Counted from the first letter of the stretch, positions 8,937-17,524 are shown. The stretch is 64,000 nucleotides of DNA from Amnibacterium endophyticum (GCF_042680685.1 NZ_JBHUEA010000007.1:62001-126000); one strand, 5' to 3'. A program made the numbers and translations. Notes: a model not told the origin generated them from the sequence alone.

Positions 8937-9335
8937 TCACCACACGTAGGCGAGTACTTCCCCGCCCACGCCCTTCTCGGTCGCCTGCCGGTCGGTCAGC
9001 AGACCGGAGGAGGTGGACAGGATCGCGACGCCGAGGCCGCCGAGCACCTTGGGGATCTCGGTCGACTTCGCGTACACGCGGAGGCCGGGCTTCGACACGC
9101 GCTTGATGCCGGCGATCGACCGCTCGCGGTTCGGGCCGTACTTCAGGGACACGTTCAGGGTCTTGCCGACGCGGGCGTCCTCGACGCTCCAGTCGGTGAT
9201 GTAGCCCTCGGCCTTCAGGATCTCGGCGATGTTCGCCTTGAGCTTGGAGTGCGGCAGGCTGATCTGCTCGTGGAACGCCGAGTTGGCGTTGCGCACGCGG
9301 GTCAGCATGTCCGCGACCGGGTCGGTCATCGTCAT
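8937..9335 (-). CDS. rpsH: 30S ribosomal protein S8
   Basis: Small-subunit assembly protein, 132 residues, that in E. coli also represses the spc operon. TMTDPVADMLTRVRNANSAFHE and the C-terminal GLGVAILSTSSGLLTDRQA are canonical. A second in-frame ATG lies two codons inside; I keep the first, which fits the family start. The gene directly follows rplE: the usual rpsN (S14) between them is absent. Confidence 0.98.
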   Translation of the reverse strand: MTMTDPVADMLTRVRNANSAFHEQISLPHSKLKANIAEILKAEGYITDWSVEDARVGKTLNVSLKYGPNRERSIAGIKRVSKPGLRVYAKSTEIPKVLGGLGVAILSTSSGLLTDRQATEKGVGGEVLAYVW

Positions 9336-9399
9336 GGGTGTGCTTCTTTCGTCGGGTTTCCGGCCGATCGGCCGGACCTGCTACGGAGCCCCGCGCGCC

Positions 9400-9981
9400 T
9401 CAGGAGGCGGCGCGGAACGGGAAACCGAGGGCGCGCAGCAGGGCGCGGCCCTCGTCGTCGGTCTTCGCGGTCGTCACCACGGTGATGTCGAAGCCGCGGA
9501 CGCGGTCGATGCGGTCCTGGTCGATCTCGTGGAAGACGGACTGCTCGGTGAGGCCGAACGTGTAGTTGCCGTTGCCGTCGAACTGGCGGTCCGACAGGCC
9601 GCGGAAGTCGCGGATGCGGGGCAGCGCCAGGGACAGCAGGCGGTCGAGGAACTCCCACGCCCGGTCGCCGCGAAGCGTGACGTGCGCGCCGATGGGCTGG
9701 CCCTCGCGCAGCTTGAACTGGGCGATGGACTTGCGGGCCTTGGTGACCTGCGGCTTCTGACCGGTGATCTTGGTCAGGTCCGCCACGGCGCCGTCGATGA
9801 TCTTGCCGTCGCGGGCGGCCTCGCCGACGCCGGTGTTCACGACGACCTTGACCAGGCCGGGGACCTGGTGGACGTTCGCGAACCCGAACTCCTGCTTGAG
9901 GTTCGGCAGGATCTCGTCGCGGTACTTCTGCTTCAGGCGCGGCTGAACTTTCTCAGCCGGCGCAACAGTCGTGTCGCTCAT
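9400..9981 (-). CDS. rplE: 50S ribosomal protein L5
   Basis: 5S rRNA-binding large-subunit protein, 193 residues. VNTGVGEAARDGKIIDGAVADL, LREGQPIGAHVTLRG, and GLTEQSVFHEIDQDRIDRVRG are typical blocks. It starts with ATG, 4 bases after rplX. A 64-base gap before rpsH marks the place where rpsN is found in many other genomes. Confidence 0.98.
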   Translation of the reverse strand: MSDTTVAPAEKVQPRLKQKYRDEILPNLKQEFGFANVHQVPGLVKVVVNTGVGEAARDGKIIDGAVADLTKITGQKPQVTKARKSIAQFKLREGQPIGAHVTLRGDRAWEFLDRLLSLALPRIRDFRGLSDRQFDGNGNYTFGLTEQSVFHEIDQDRIDRVRGFDITVVTTAKTDDEGRALLRALGFPFRAAS

Positions 9982-9985
9982 GTCT

Positions 9986-10345
9986 CTACAGGTCCTTCCC
10001 GGACTTCTTCGCGTAGCGGACGCGCACCGTCTTGGTGACGCCGTCCTTCTCGACCTGCTCGACGCGGTGACCGACGCGAGTCGGCTTCTTCGTCTCGGGG
10101 TCGACCAGCGCGACGTTGGAGATGTGGATGGGGGCCTCGACGGTCTCGATGCCGCCCTCGCGGGAGCCGCGCGCCGACTGGCCGACGCGGGTGTGCTTCG
10201 TGACGAAGTTGACGCCCTCGACGACGACCCGGTCGCTGTCCTTCAGGACCTCGAGCACGGTGCCCTGCTTGCCGCGGTCGCCGCCGCGGTCCTGCTTGGC
10301 GCCGGTGATCACCTGGACGAGATCGCCCTTCTTGATCTTGGCCAT
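9986..10345 (-). CDS. rplX: 50S ribosomal protein L24
   Basis: Assembly-initiating large-subunit protein with an N-terminal KOW motif (KKGDLVQVITGAKQDRGGDRGKQGTVLEV). The ATG at 10,343-10,345 (MAKIKKGD) is chosen over a TTG two codons upstream because it fits the family. Its ribosome binding site GGAGG lies inside the last codons of rplN, so rplX translation is probably tied to rplN. Length is 119 residues. Confidence 0.97.
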   Translation of the reverse strand: MAKIKKGDLVQVITGAKQDRGGDRGKQGTVLEVLKDSDRVVVEGVNFVTKHTRVGQSARGSREGGIETVEAPIHISNVALVDPETKKPTRVGHRVEQVEKDGVTKTVRVRYAKKSGKDL

Positions 10346-10347
10346 GT

Positions 10348-10716
10348 TCAAATCACCTCCGGGGCGAGCGAAATGATCTTCATGAAGCGCTTGTCGCGCA
10401 GCTCGCGGCCGACCGGGCCGAAGATGCGGGTCCCGCGCGGGTCCCCGTCGTTCTTCAGGATCACGGCGGCGTTCTCGTCGAACTTGATGTAGGAGCCGTC
10501 GGGGCGACGGACCTCCTTGCGGGTGCGGACGACGACCGCCTTGACGACGTCGCCCTTCTTCACGTTGCCGCCCGGGATCGCGTCCTTGACCGTGGCGACG
10601 ATCACGTCGCCGAGGCCCGCGTAGCGACGACCGGAGCCGCCCATGACACGGATGGTCAGCAGCTCCTTGGCGCCCGTGTTGTCGGCGACCTTGAGGCGGG
10701 ACTCCTGCTGGATCAC
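10348..10716 (-). CDS. rplN: 50S ribosomal protein L14
   Basis: Large-subunit interface protein, 122 residues. MIQQESRLKVADNTGAKELL, RRYAGLGDVIVATVKDA, and FGPVGRELRDKRFMKIISLAPEV match the family exactly. The start is GTG at 10,714-10,716, in a 4-base overlap with the rpsQ stop. Its final codons provide the Shine-Dalgarno of rplX. Confidence 0.98.
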   Translation of the reverse strand: MIQQESRLKVADNTGAKELLTIRVMGGSGRRYAGLGDVIVATVKDAIPGGNVKKGDVVKAVVVRTRKEVRRPDGSYIKFDENAAVILKNDGDPRGTRIFGPVGRELRDKRFMKIISLAPEVI

Positions 10717-11033
10717 TTGGCCTTCTCCAGGACCTCGACGAGGCGCCAGCGCTTCGTGGCGGACAGGGGGCGCGTCTCGCTGATCACGACGAGGTCGCCG
10801 ACGCCGGCGGTGCCGGCCTCGTCGTGCGCCTTCACCTTGCTGGTGCGGCGGATGACCTTGCCGTACAGCGGGTGCTTCACGCGGTCCTCGACCTCGACCA
10901 CGATCGTCTTCTGCATCTTGTCGCTGACCACGTAGCCGCGGCGGACCTTGCGGTAGCCGCGCGCGCTGTCGTCGCGGACGTCGTGCGCCGCGTGCTCGTG
11001 ACCGGCAGCGGCGGTCTCGTCGACCTTCGCCAT
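10713..11033 (-). CDS. rpsQ: 30S ribosomal protein S17
   Basis: OB-fold small-subunit protein. The core (residues 27-104) shows YVVSDKMQKTIVVEVEDRVKHPLYGK and GDLVVISETRPLSATKRWRLVE. A hydrophilic N-terminal extension of about 26 residues (His/Asp/Ala-rich) precedes it, which is moderately common in actinobacteria. It starts with ATG, overlapping rpmC by one base and rplN by four. Confidence 0.97.
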   Translation of the reverse strand: MAKVDETAAAGHEHAAHDVRDDSARGYRKVRRGYVVSDKMQKTIVVEVEDRVKHPLYGKVIRRTSKVKAHDEAGTAGVGDLVVISETRPLSATKRWRLVEVLEKAK

Positions 11034-11350
11034 CAGTTCGTCTCCTCAGTCGCCGTCTCGGCGGCGGTGTCGTCGGCCTTCTTGCGCGACCGCTTCGGCT
11101 TCGCCTCCGGGAGGGCGGCGGGAGCCGGCGTCGCGCGGATGCCGAGCTCGCGCTCGCGCATCACCGTGTAGATGCGGGCGATGTCGCGCTTGACCGCGCG
11201 CACCCGCCCGTGGCCCTCGAGCTGGCCGGTCGCGGACTGGAAGCGCAGGTTGAACAGCTCCTCCTTCGCGCGACGGAGCTCGTCCGTCAGCCGCGAGTCC
11301 TCGAACGAGTCCAGCTCGGCGGGCGCCAGGTTCTTCGATCCGATCGCCAT
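11033..11350 (-). CDS. rpmC: 50S ribosomal protein L29
   Basis: Coiled-coil large-subunit protein at the exit tunnel, the docking area for trigger factor and SRP. The L29 core DELRRAKEELFNLRFQSATG is clear. A C-terminal Lys/Arg then Thr/Glu-rich tail brings it to about 105 residues against 65-75 typically. I choose the ATG at 11,348-11,350, one base after the rplP stop and preceded by GAGGGTG. A GTG four codons upstream would overlap rplP. Confidence 0.95.
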   Translation of the reverse strand: MAIGSKNLAPAELDSFEDSRLTDELRRAKEELFNLRFQSATGQLEGHGRVRAVKRDIARIYTVMRERELGIRATPAPAALPEAKPKRSRKKADDTAAETATEETN

Positions 11351-11351
11351 G

Positions 11352-11771
11352 TCAGGCGTCACCCTCCTCGCGCGCGATGATCCGCGCCTTGAGCGGAAGC
11401 TTGTGGATGGCCCGGGTGAGCGCGCCGCGGGCGAGCTCCTCGTTCACGCCGGCGACCTCGAAGAGGACGCGGCCGGGCTTGACGTTCGCAACCCACCACT
11501 CCGGCGAACCCTTCCCGGAACCCATGCGGGTCTCGGCGGGCTTCTTGGTCAGCGGGCGGTCCGGGTAGATGTTGATCCAGACCTTGCCGCCGCGCTTGAT
11601 GTGCCGGGTCATGGCGATACGGGCGGACTCGATCTGCCGGTTCGTCACGTACGCGGGGGTGAGCGCCTGGATGCCCCACTCGCCGAACGACACCTTGGTG
11701 CCGCCGGTCGCCTGGCCGCTGCGGCCCGGGTGGTGCTGCTTGCGGTGCTTGACGCGCCTCGGGATCAGCAT
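11352..11771 (-). CDS. rplP: 50S ribosomal protein L16
   Basis: Large-subunit protein near the A-site tRNA elbow, 139 residues. MLIPRRVKHRKQHHP, the motif KVSFGEWGIQALTPAYVTNRQIE, and MGSGKGSPEWWVANVKPGR are diagnostic. The ATG at 11,769-11,771 overlaps the rpsC stop by one base. Confidence 0.98.
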   Translation of the reverse strand: MLIPRRVKHRKQHHPGRSGQATGGTKVSFGEWGIQALTPAYVTNRQIESARIAMTRHIKRGGKVWINIYPDRPLTKKPAETRMGSGKGSPEWWVANVKPGRVLFEVAGVNEELARGALTRAIHKLPLKARIIAREEGDA

Positions 11772-12514
11772 CAGGCGTTCGCTCCTTCCAGAGCCTCGTT
11801 GCGGCGGCCGCCGCGGCGGTCGCCGCGCTCGGGCCGACGGCCGGGCTGGCTCGCCTGCTCGCGCGCCAGCTCCTTGTTCGTGATGTCGCCCTTGTAGATC
11901 CAGACCTTCACGCCGATGCGGCCGAACGTCGTGCGGGCCTCGTAGAAGCCGTAGTCGATGTTCGCGCGGAGCGTGTGCAGGGGCACGCGGCCCTCGCGGT
12001 AGAACTCGCTGCGGCTCATCTCCGCGCCGCCGAGGCGGCCGGAGACCTGCACGCGGACGCCCTTGGCGCCGGCGCGCTGCGCGCTCTGCAGGCCCTTGCG
12101 CATCGCGCGGCGGAACGCCACGCGGGCCGAGAGCTGCTCGGCGATGCCCTGGGCGACCAGCTGCGCCTCGGCCTCGGGGTTCTTGACCTCGAGGATGTTC
12201 AGCTGGATCTGCTTCTTCGTCAGCTTCTCGAGCTCGGCGCGGATGCGCTCCGCCTCGGCGCCGCGACGGCCGATCACGATGCCCGGGCGGGCCGTGTGGA
12301 TGTCGACGCGGACGCGGTCGCGGGTGCGCTCGATCTCGATCTTCGCGACACCGGCGCGGTCCAGCGTCTTCAGCAGCAGCTGGCGGATCTTCACGTCCTC
12401 GGCCACGAAGTCCTTGTAGCGCTGACCCTCCTTCTGCGAGTCCGAGAACCAGCGCGAGGTGTGGTCGGTCGTGATGCCGAGGCGGAATCCGTACGGGTTG
12501 ACCTTCTGGCCCAT
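11771..12514 (-). CDS. rpsC: 30S ribosomal protein S3
   Basis: Small-subunit head protein lining the mRNA entry channel. MGQKVNPYGFRLGITTDHTSRWF, the KH-domain motif VIGRRGAEAERIRAEL, and the C-terminal GRIGVKVWIYKGD match the family. At 247 residues it has a short Arg/Gly-rich tail after residue about 215. It overlaps both rplV and rplP by one base. Confidence 0.98.
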   Translation of the reverse strand: MGQKVNPYGFRLGITTDHTSRWFSDSQKEGQRYKDFVAEDVKIRQLLLKTLDRAGVAKIEIERTRDRVRVDIHTARPGIVIGRRGAEAERIRAELEKLTKKQIQLNILEVKNPEAEAQLVAQGIAEQLSARVAFRRAMRKGLQSAQRAGAKGVRVQVSGRLGGAEMSRSEFYREGRVPLHTLRANIDYGFYEARTTFGRIGVKVWIYKGDITNKELAREQASQPGRRPERGDRRGGRRNEALEGANA

Positions 12515-12894
12515 CAGCGGTTCCCCTTCTTGTCGGTGTCGACCGCCGGGGTCGACACGACGACGGTGATGTGCGAGGTGCGCTTGTTGATGCGGAACGC
12601 ACGGCCCTGCGCTCGCGGCTGGAACCGCTTGAGCGTGGTGCCCTCGTCCACGAACACGCGCTGGACGAACAGGTCCTGCTCGTCGAGGTAGGTGTTCTCG
12701 GCGTCCGCCTTCACCTTCGCGTTCGCCATCGCCGAGGCGAGCAGCTTGTACACGTCGGTCGCCGCGGACTGCGGCGAGAACTTGAGGATCGCGAGGGCCT
12801 CCGCGGCCTGCTTGCCGCGGATGAGGTCGACGACGCGACGGGCCTTCTGCGGGGTGATGCGGACCTGCCGCAGCCGCGCGGTGGCTTCCACCAT
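12514..12894 (-). CDS. rplV: 50S ribosomal protein L22
   Basis: Large-subunit protein whose extended hairpin lines the exit tunnel and influences macrolide sensitivity. The 126 residues include RQVRITPQKARRVVDLIRGK and the loop PRAQGRAFRINKRTSHITVV. The ATG at 12,892-12,894 lies 26 bases after rpsS. Further-upstream starts in the same frame would run into rpsS and have no family similarity. Confidence 0.97.
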   Translation of the reverse strand: MVEATARLRQVRITPQKARRVVDLIRGKQAAEALAILKFSPQSAATDVYKLLASAMANAKVKADAENTYLDEQDLFVQRVFVDEGTTLKRFQPRAQGRAFRINKRTSHITVVVSTPAVDTDKKGNR

Positions 12895-12920
12895 GACTGT
12901 CTCTCCTAACGCCACCGCGG

Positions 12921-13202
12921 TCAGCGGCGGCGGCCCTTCCGGTCGTCCTTCTCGTGCCCGCGGAACGTGCGGGTCGGGGCGAACTCGCCGAGCTTGTGCC
13001 CGACCATCGCCTCCGTCACGAAGACGGGGATGTGCTTGCGTCCGTCGTGCACGGCGATGGTGTGGCCGAGCATCGCGGGGATGATCATCGAGCGGCGCGA
13101 CCAGGTCCGGATGACCTGCTTCGAGCTGTTCGCGTTGGCGTTCTGCACCTTCGTCAGCAGGTGGTCGTCGACGAAGGGGCCCTTCTTGAGGCTGCGAGGC
13201 AT
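12921..13202 (-). CDS. rpsS: 30S ribosomal protein S19
   Basis: Small-subunit head protein, 93 residues, partner of S13. MPRSLKKGPFVDDHLL, TWSRRSMIIPAMLGHTIAVH, and GHKLGEFAPTRTFRGH are the standard signatures. ATG start, 12 bases after rplB and 26 bases before rplV. Confidence 0.98.
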   Translation of the reverse strand: MPRSLKKGPFVDDHLLTKVQNANANSSKQVIRTWSRRSMIIPAMLGHTIAVHDGRKHIPVFVTEAMVGHKLGEFAPTRTFRGHEKDDRKGRRR

Positions 13203-13214
13203 CTCGACCTACTC

Positions 13215-14054
13215 CTACTTGCGCTTCTTGCCGGCGGTGCGGCGGCGGACGATGAGCTTGTCGCTCTCCTTGTTCGGGTGCCGGGTGCGCCCCTCGGCCT
13301 GACCCCACGGGCTGACCGGGTGGCGGCCGCCGGAGGTCTTGCCCTCGCCACCGCCGTGCGGGTGGTCGATCGGGTTCATCGCGACGCCGCGGACGGTCGG
13401 GCGGACGCCCTTCCAGCGCTTGCGGCCGGCCTTGCCCCAGTTGATGTTCGACTGCTCGGCGTTGCCGACCTCGCCGATCGTCGCGCGGCAGCGCGCGTCG
13501 ACGTTGCGGACCTCGCCCGACGGCAGACGCAGCTGCGCGTAGGGGCCGTCCTTCGCGACCAGGCGGACCGAGGCGCCGGCGGAGCGCGCCATCTTGGCGC
13601 CGCCGCCCGGCTTCAGCTCGATCGCGTGCACGACCGTGCCGACGGGGATGTTCTTCAGCGGCAGGTTGTTGCCCGGCTTGATGTCCGACCCCGGGCCCGT
13701 CTCGACGACGTCGCCCTGGCCCAAGCGGTTCGGCGCCAGGATGTAGCGCTTCTCGCCGTCCACGAAGTGCAGCAGCGCGATCCGCGCGGTGCGGTTCGGG
13801 TCGTACTCGATGTGCGCGACGCGGGCGTTCACGCCGTCCTTGTCGGAGCGACGGAAGTCGATCACGCGGTACTGGCGCTTGTGGCCGCCGCCGATGTGGC
13901 GGGTCGTGATCCGGCCCTGCGCGTTGCGGCCGCCGGTCTTCGGCAGCGGGCGCAGCAGGCTCTTCTCGGGGGTCGACCGGGTGATCTCGGCGAAGTCGGC
14001 GACGGAGGAGCCGCGACGACCGGGAGTGGTCGGCTTGTAGTTGCGGATAGCCAT
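13215..14054 (-). CDS. rplB: 50S ribosomal protein L2
   Basis: Core large-subunit protein needed for subunit association and the peptidyl-transferase centre. 279 residues. RGVAMNPIDHPHGGGEGKT, with the functionally important His in HPHGG, and the N-terminal AIRNYKPTTPGRRG are canonical. ATG start, 19 bases after rplW. Confidence 0.99.
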   Translation of the reverse strand: MAIRNYKPTTPGRRGSSVADFAEITRSTPEKSLLRPLPKTGGRNAQGRITTRHIGGGHKRQYRVIDFRRSDKDGVNARVAHIEYDPNRTARIALLHFVDGEKRYILAPNRLGQGDVVETGPGSDIKPGNNLPLKNIPVGTVVHAIELKPGGGAKMARSAGASVRLVAKDGPYAQLRLPSGEVRNVDARCRATIGEVGNAEQSNINWGKAGRKRWKGVRPTVRGVAMNPIDHPHGGGEGKTSGGRHPVSPWGQAEGRTRHPNKESDKLIVRRRTAGKKRK

Positions 14055-14073
14055 GGTGTGTCCCTTCCGCCCG

Positions 14074-14376
14074 TCAGCTCGCGGCCGTGAAGATGTCGAT
14101 GGAGCCCGACTTCAGCGACACGATGGCGCGCTTGGTGTCCTTGCGCTTGCCGGTGCCGAAGCGGGTGCGACGGGTCTTGCCCTGCCGGTTCGCCGTGGTG
14201 ATCGAGGCGACCTTGACGTCGAAGATCTTCTCGATGGCGAGCTTGATCTCGGTCTTGTTCGCGCGGGGGTCCACGAGGAACGTGTACTTGCCCTCGTCGA
14301 TCAGGCTGTAGCTCTTCTCGGAGACCACCGGGCGGATGATGATGTCGCGCGGGTCCTTGTAGTCGATGGCGCTCAT
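14074..14376 (-). CDS. rplW: 50S ribosomal protein L23
   Basis: Exit-tunnel protein that binds trigger factor and SRP, 100 residues. DPRDIIIRPVVSEKSYSLIDE and VDPRANKTEIKLAIEKIFDV are the family blocks. Its ATG overlaps the rplD stop by 4 bases (ATGA), so translation is probably coupled. Confidence 0.98.
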   Translation of the reverse strand: MSAIDYKDPRDIIIRPVVSEKSYSLIDEGKYTFLVDPRANKTEIKLAIEKIFDVKVASITTANRQGKTRRTRFGTGKRKDTKRAIVSLKSGSIDIFTAAS

Positions 14377-14984
14377 TCGGCGGCCTCCTCGGTGCTCCCC
14401 GTCTTCGCCTCGATGAAGGACGACAGGGCGGTGGGGGTGAAGACGACGTCGTCGGCGAGCAGCACGTCGTAGGCGTTCAGCTGGTCGACGAACAGCACGT
14501 CCACGCCGGTGAGGTTGCGGACGCTCTTGATCGCGACGGTCTCGTCGCGGGCGAGGACGACCAGCTGGCGCTTGCCGCTCTTCGCCTCGGCGAGCGCGGC
14601 CGCCGCCTGCTTCGTCGACGGGGCGCCGTCGATGCCGAGGGTCACCTCGTGGATGCGGCCCGCGCGGGCGCGGTCCGAGAGGGCGCCGAGCAGCGCCGCC
14701 GCGATCATCTTCTTCGGGGTGCGCTGGCCGTAGTCGCGCGGCTGCGGGCCGTGGACCGTGCCGCCGCCGCGGTGCTCCGGGGCGCGGACCGAGCCCTGGC
14801 GGGACCGGCCGGTGCCCTTCTGCTTGAACGGCTTGACGCCCGAGCCGGAGACCTCGCCCCGGTTCTTGGTCTTGTGCGTGCCCTGGCGCGCGGCGGCGAG
14901 CTGCGCGGTGACCACCTGGTGGAGCAGCGGGACGTTGGTCGGCACGTCGAACAGCTCGACGGGCAGGATCTGCGGCTGAGCCAT
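14373..14984 (-). CDS. rplD: 50S ribosomal protein L4
   Basis: Large-subunit protein whose extended loop reaches the exit tunnel; in E. coli L4 also represses the S10 operon. 203 residues. The loop KQKGTGRSRQGSVRAPEHRG is intact. ATG start, 2 bases after rplC; overlaps rplW by 4 bases. Confidence 0.98.
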   Translation of the reverse strand: MAQPQILPVELFDVPTNVPLLHQVVTAQLAAARQGTHKTKNRGEVSGSGVKPFKQKGTGRSRQGSVRAPEHRGGGTVHGPQPRDYGQRTPKKMIAAALLGALSDRARAGRIHEVTLGIDGAPSTKQAAAALAEAKSGKRQLVVLARDETVAIKSVRNLTGVDVLFVDQLNAYDVLLADDVVFTPTALSSFIEAKTGSTEEAAE

Positions 14985-14986
14985 GG

Positions 14987-15640
14987 TCAGTTCCCCTTCA
15001 CGGCGTCGCGGACGAAGACGAGCCGGCCGCGGGCGCCGGGGACGGCGCCCTTGACCAGCAGGAGGCCGCGCTCGGCGTCGACCGAGTGGACCGTCAGGCC
15101 GAGCACGGTGACGCGCTCGTTGCCCATGCGGCCGGCCATGCGCATGCCCTTGAAGACGCGCGACGGCGTCGAGGAGGCGCCGATCGAGCCGGGCTTGCGG
15201 TGGTTGCGGTGCGAGCCGTGGCTGGCCGAGACGCCCTTGAAGTTGTGGCGCTTCATGACACCGGCGGTGCCCTTGCCCTTGCTGGTGCCGACGACGTCGA
15301 CCTTCTTGCCGGCCTCGAACACGTCGACGGCGAGCTCCTGGCCGAGCGAGTACTCGGCGGCGTTCGCGGTGCGCACCTCGGTGAGGTGGCGGCGCGGGGT
15401 GACGCCGGCGGCGGAGAAGTGGCCGGCGGTGGGCTTGTCGGCCTTGCGCGGGTCGATGGCGCCGGCGGCGATCTGGACGGCCTCGTAGCCGTCCTTCTCC
15501 GCGGTGCGGATCTGGGTGACGACGTTCGGGGTCACCTGGATGACGGTGACCGGGACCAGGCGGTTGCCCTCGCCCCAGACCTGCGTCATGCCGAGCTTGG
15601 TGCCGAGGAGGCCCGAGAACGTGCGGGTCGCGGTGGACAT
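14987..15640 (-). CDS. rplC: 50S ribosomal protein L3
   Basis: Assembly-initiating large-subunit protein with a loop near the peptidyl-transferase centre, 217 residues. FSGLLGTKLGMTQVW at the N-terminus and the central GVMKRHNFKGVSASHGSHRN are diagnostic. ATG start with a good GAGGAAGGGG ribosome binding site; 14 bases after rpsJ. Confidence 0.98.
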   Translation of the reverse strand: MSTATRTFSGLLGTKLGMTQVWGEGNRLVPVTVIQVTPNVVTQIRTAEKDGYEAVQIAAGAIDPRKADKPTAGHFSAAGVTPRRHLTEVRTANAAEYSLGQELAVDVFEAGKKVDVVGTSKGKGTAGVMKRHNFKGVSASHGSHRNHRKPGSIGASSTPSRVFKGMRMAGRMGNERVTVLGLTVHSVDAERGLLLVKGAVPGARGRLVFVRDAVKGN

Positions 15641-15654
15641 GTCGTTCCCCTTCC

Positions 15655-15963
15655 TCAGAGCTTGATCTCGATGTTGACGTCCGCCGGCAGGTCGAGCCGC
15701 ATGAGCGAGTCGACGGCCTTCGGCGTCGGGTCGATGATGTCGATGAGCCGCTTGTGGGTGCGCATCTCGAAGTGCTCGCGGCTGTCCTTGTACTTGTGCG
15801 GCGAGCGGATGACGACGACCACGTTCTTCTCCGTGGGCAGCGGCACCGGGCCGACGACCTGGGCGCCCGCGCGGGTGACCGTGTCGACGATCTTCCGCGC
15901 GGAGCTGTCGAGCCCCGCGTGGTCGTACGACTTCAGTCGGATGCGGATCTTCTGTCCCGCCAT
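15655..15963 (-). CDS. rpsJ: 30S ribosomal protein S10 (NusE)
   Basis: Small-subunit head protein that also acts as NusE in antitermination complexes. 102 residues from MAGQKIRIRLKSYDH to DLPADVNIEIKL. It is the first gene of the S10 operon. The ATG at 15,961-15,963 is preceded by a GC-rich self-complementary leader segment (about 15,978-16,002). Confidence 0.98.
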   Translation of the reverse strand: MAGQKIRIRLKSYDHAGLDSSARKIVDTVTRAGAQVVGPVPLPTEKNVVVVIRSPHKYKDSREHFEMRTHKRLIDIIDPTPKAVDSLMRLDLPADVNIEIKL

Positions 15964-16370
15964 GGATTCCTCGTTCCTTGCGCGCTCGCGCGCGCGAGCA
16001 AGTGGGTGGCCTTCCGGTCGAGCCGCTCCGCGCCTCCGGTGAAGGAGGGCGGCGCGATCCGCACCGCTGTTCTGCTGTGGGTGCCGGCGGCTCCGGTGCA
16101 GCGGGCGCACGGCATGCACGTCATGCGGATCCCGTCCGCCGCGCACCCGCGCGCTCGCACGACCTCGAGGGCCGATGGCGTGAGCGCCGAGCTGTTCTGC
16201 TGCCCGCGGCCCGACCCTGCGGTCGTGCACTGCCTGGCAGTGATCCGGGGCCGCGCACTCGGCGCACCACCCGAAATGTGGAACCCCGACATCTTGCCAT
16301 GCCCCACAACGGGCTGCAACCCGGGCGTGTCGCGCTCGCGCGGTTCTCCCGCCACCTCGCGCGGTGGTTC
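15964..16370 (-). other. S10 operon leader and promoter region
   Basis: This non-coding stretch upstream of rpsJ, with the flanking palindrome and the gap to 16,567, makes about 600 bases without a gene. It holds a likely promoter (16,291-16,319), which would give a leader of about 320 bases. There is a self-complementary GC segment close to the rpsJ start (about 15,978-16,002). Possible leader-mediated control by a ribosomal protein cannot be shown by eye. No convincing small gene was found. Confidence 0.5.
16291..16319 (-). promoter_or_regulatory. Candidate sigma-70-type promoter for the S10 operon
   Basis: Read on the minus strand: -35 TTGCAG (16,314-16,319), a 17-base spacer, and -10 CAAGAT (16,291-16,296). 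The -35 is a reasonable match and the -10 a modest one. The position fits the S10 operon, and a perfect 38-base palindrome lies about 50 bases upstream. Confidence 0.45.
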
Positions 16371-16408
16371 GGCCTCCGCGCGGTGGGTGCACCCACCGCG
16401 CGGAGGCC
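16371..16408. repeat. Perfect 38-bp palindrome, copy 1 of a paired element
   Basis: Arms of 19 bases (16,371-16,389 and 16,390-16,408) are perfectly complementary with no loop. The core is CGGTGGGTGCACCCACCG. It is nested inside outer complementary blocks CGCGCGGT (left) and ACCGCGCG (right, near 16,413-16,421). A related copy with the same outer ACCGCGCG block lies at 17,525-17,546. The two flank one gene. Confidence 0.8.
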
Positions 16409-16567
16409 GGAGTACCGCGCGGGTGAAGGCGGACGGCACGGAGGCGTGAGGGCGAGCACGCGGAGCATCGACGACACCGCTCCTCCCCAGGCGCGATCTC
16501 GCCGGATCCTCGTCTTGGGAGCGTGAGCGCCGTGCTCGGGGCCCGCGAGAGGGCCATCGTCCCCGGC

Positions 16568-17497
16568 ATGAGCACCGATCACCTCTTCCGTCGATCCGAG
16601 CTGGAGGGAACCGGCCTCCGCCCTGAGCGCGATCCCTCCCTGTCCCGCGAGCGGAGGTCGGTCTACGCGTCGTCGGCCGACCTCGAGGAGGGCGCCACCG
16701 CGCGGTACCTGCGCAAGGTCCGCGCCTCGCACCTGACCTTGACCGGCGCGCACGTCTGCTCCCACGAGTCGGCTGCCGCGCTCCTCGGTCTGCCGATGCT
16801 CGGAGCCTGGCCGGACCGGGTCCACCTGATCGACGAGCGGAGGACCGGCGGCCGGTCGCAGCTCGACGTCGTTCGCCACTGCGTGGGGCTCGAGCACGTC
16901 GATCCCGTCGTCGTCGACGGGATGCTGGTCACGTCGCCGGCGCGGACGGCGTTCGACCTCGCGCTGAGCCGCCCCTTCGAGCTGGGGGTCGTCGTGGCCG
17001 ACGCCGTGATCCGCGACTGGCCTGGCGCCGCGGAGGAGCTGCGGGCGCTCGCGGACGCGTACGGGCGGCGTCGGGGGTGGCAGAGGCTCGGCCGCGTCCT
17101 CGCCTTCATGGACGCCCGCAGCGGTTCCGCGGGAGAGTCCCTCAGCCGCTGCCGCATCGACGCGCTGGGCTTCATCCGGCCTGAGCTGCAGGTGCCGATC
17201 ACGACCGACGGCCGCACGGAGTTCGGCGACTTCGGCTGGGAGGAGGTGCTCGGCCTCGGGGAGTTCGACGGCGAGGTGAAGTACAGGCTGGACCGGTACC
17301 GGCAAGGGGGCAGCGTCGAGGACGTCGTGATCCGCGAGAAGAGCCGCGAGAACCGGCTGCGACGGCAGCGGCCCCGGTTCGCCCGCTGGGACTGGACCGA
17401 CCTCCTGCGGGACCGGCTGGAGTCGATCCTGGTCGCTGCGGGCATCCCGAAGCGCTCTCGCGGCGCACGTCGACCCGTGCCGGTCGGCACGCGTTGA
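16568..17497 (+). CDS. AbiEi/DUF559-like protein (putative type IV antitoxin or nuclease-fold)
   Basis: 309 residues from the ATG at 16,568; a GTG at 16,523 is a possible longer start. The layout matches a common actinobacterial family annotated as AbiEi-like antitoxin or DUF559. It has an N-terminal winged-helix-like part, a middle block SHESAAALLGLP and VDGMLVTSPARTAFDLALS, then GESLSRCRIDALG. The C-terminal VSR/PD-(D/E)XK-like part has DFGW, GEFDGEVKY, EKSRENRLRR, and RWDWTDLL. Such proteins often occur without a recognisable partner toxin, and none is adjacent. The gene lies between two copies of a palindrome, suggesting acquisition as a unit. Function is inferred from the family only. 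Confidence 0.7.
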   Translation: MSTDHLFRRSELEGTGLRPERDPSLSRERRSVYASSADLEEGATARYLRKVRASHLTLTGAHVCSHESAAALLGLPMLGAWPDRVHLIDERRTGGRSQLDVVRHCVGLEHVDPVVVDGMLVTSPARTAFDLALSRPFELGVVVADAVIRDWPGAAEELRALADAYGRRRGWQRLGRVLAFMDARSGSAGESLSRCRIDALGFIRPELQVPITTDGRTEFGDFGWEEVLGLGEFDGEVKYRLDRYRQGGSVEDVVIREKSRENRLRRQRPRFARWDWTDLLRDRLESILVAAGIPKRSRGARRPVPVGTR

Positions 17498-17524
17498 TCC
17501 CACGACGCGGTGGCACGACCCGTA

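Noticed and set aside
9336..9399. Possible rpsN (S14) between rplE and rpsH
   Set aside because: The gap is only 64 bases and contains no S14-like frame.
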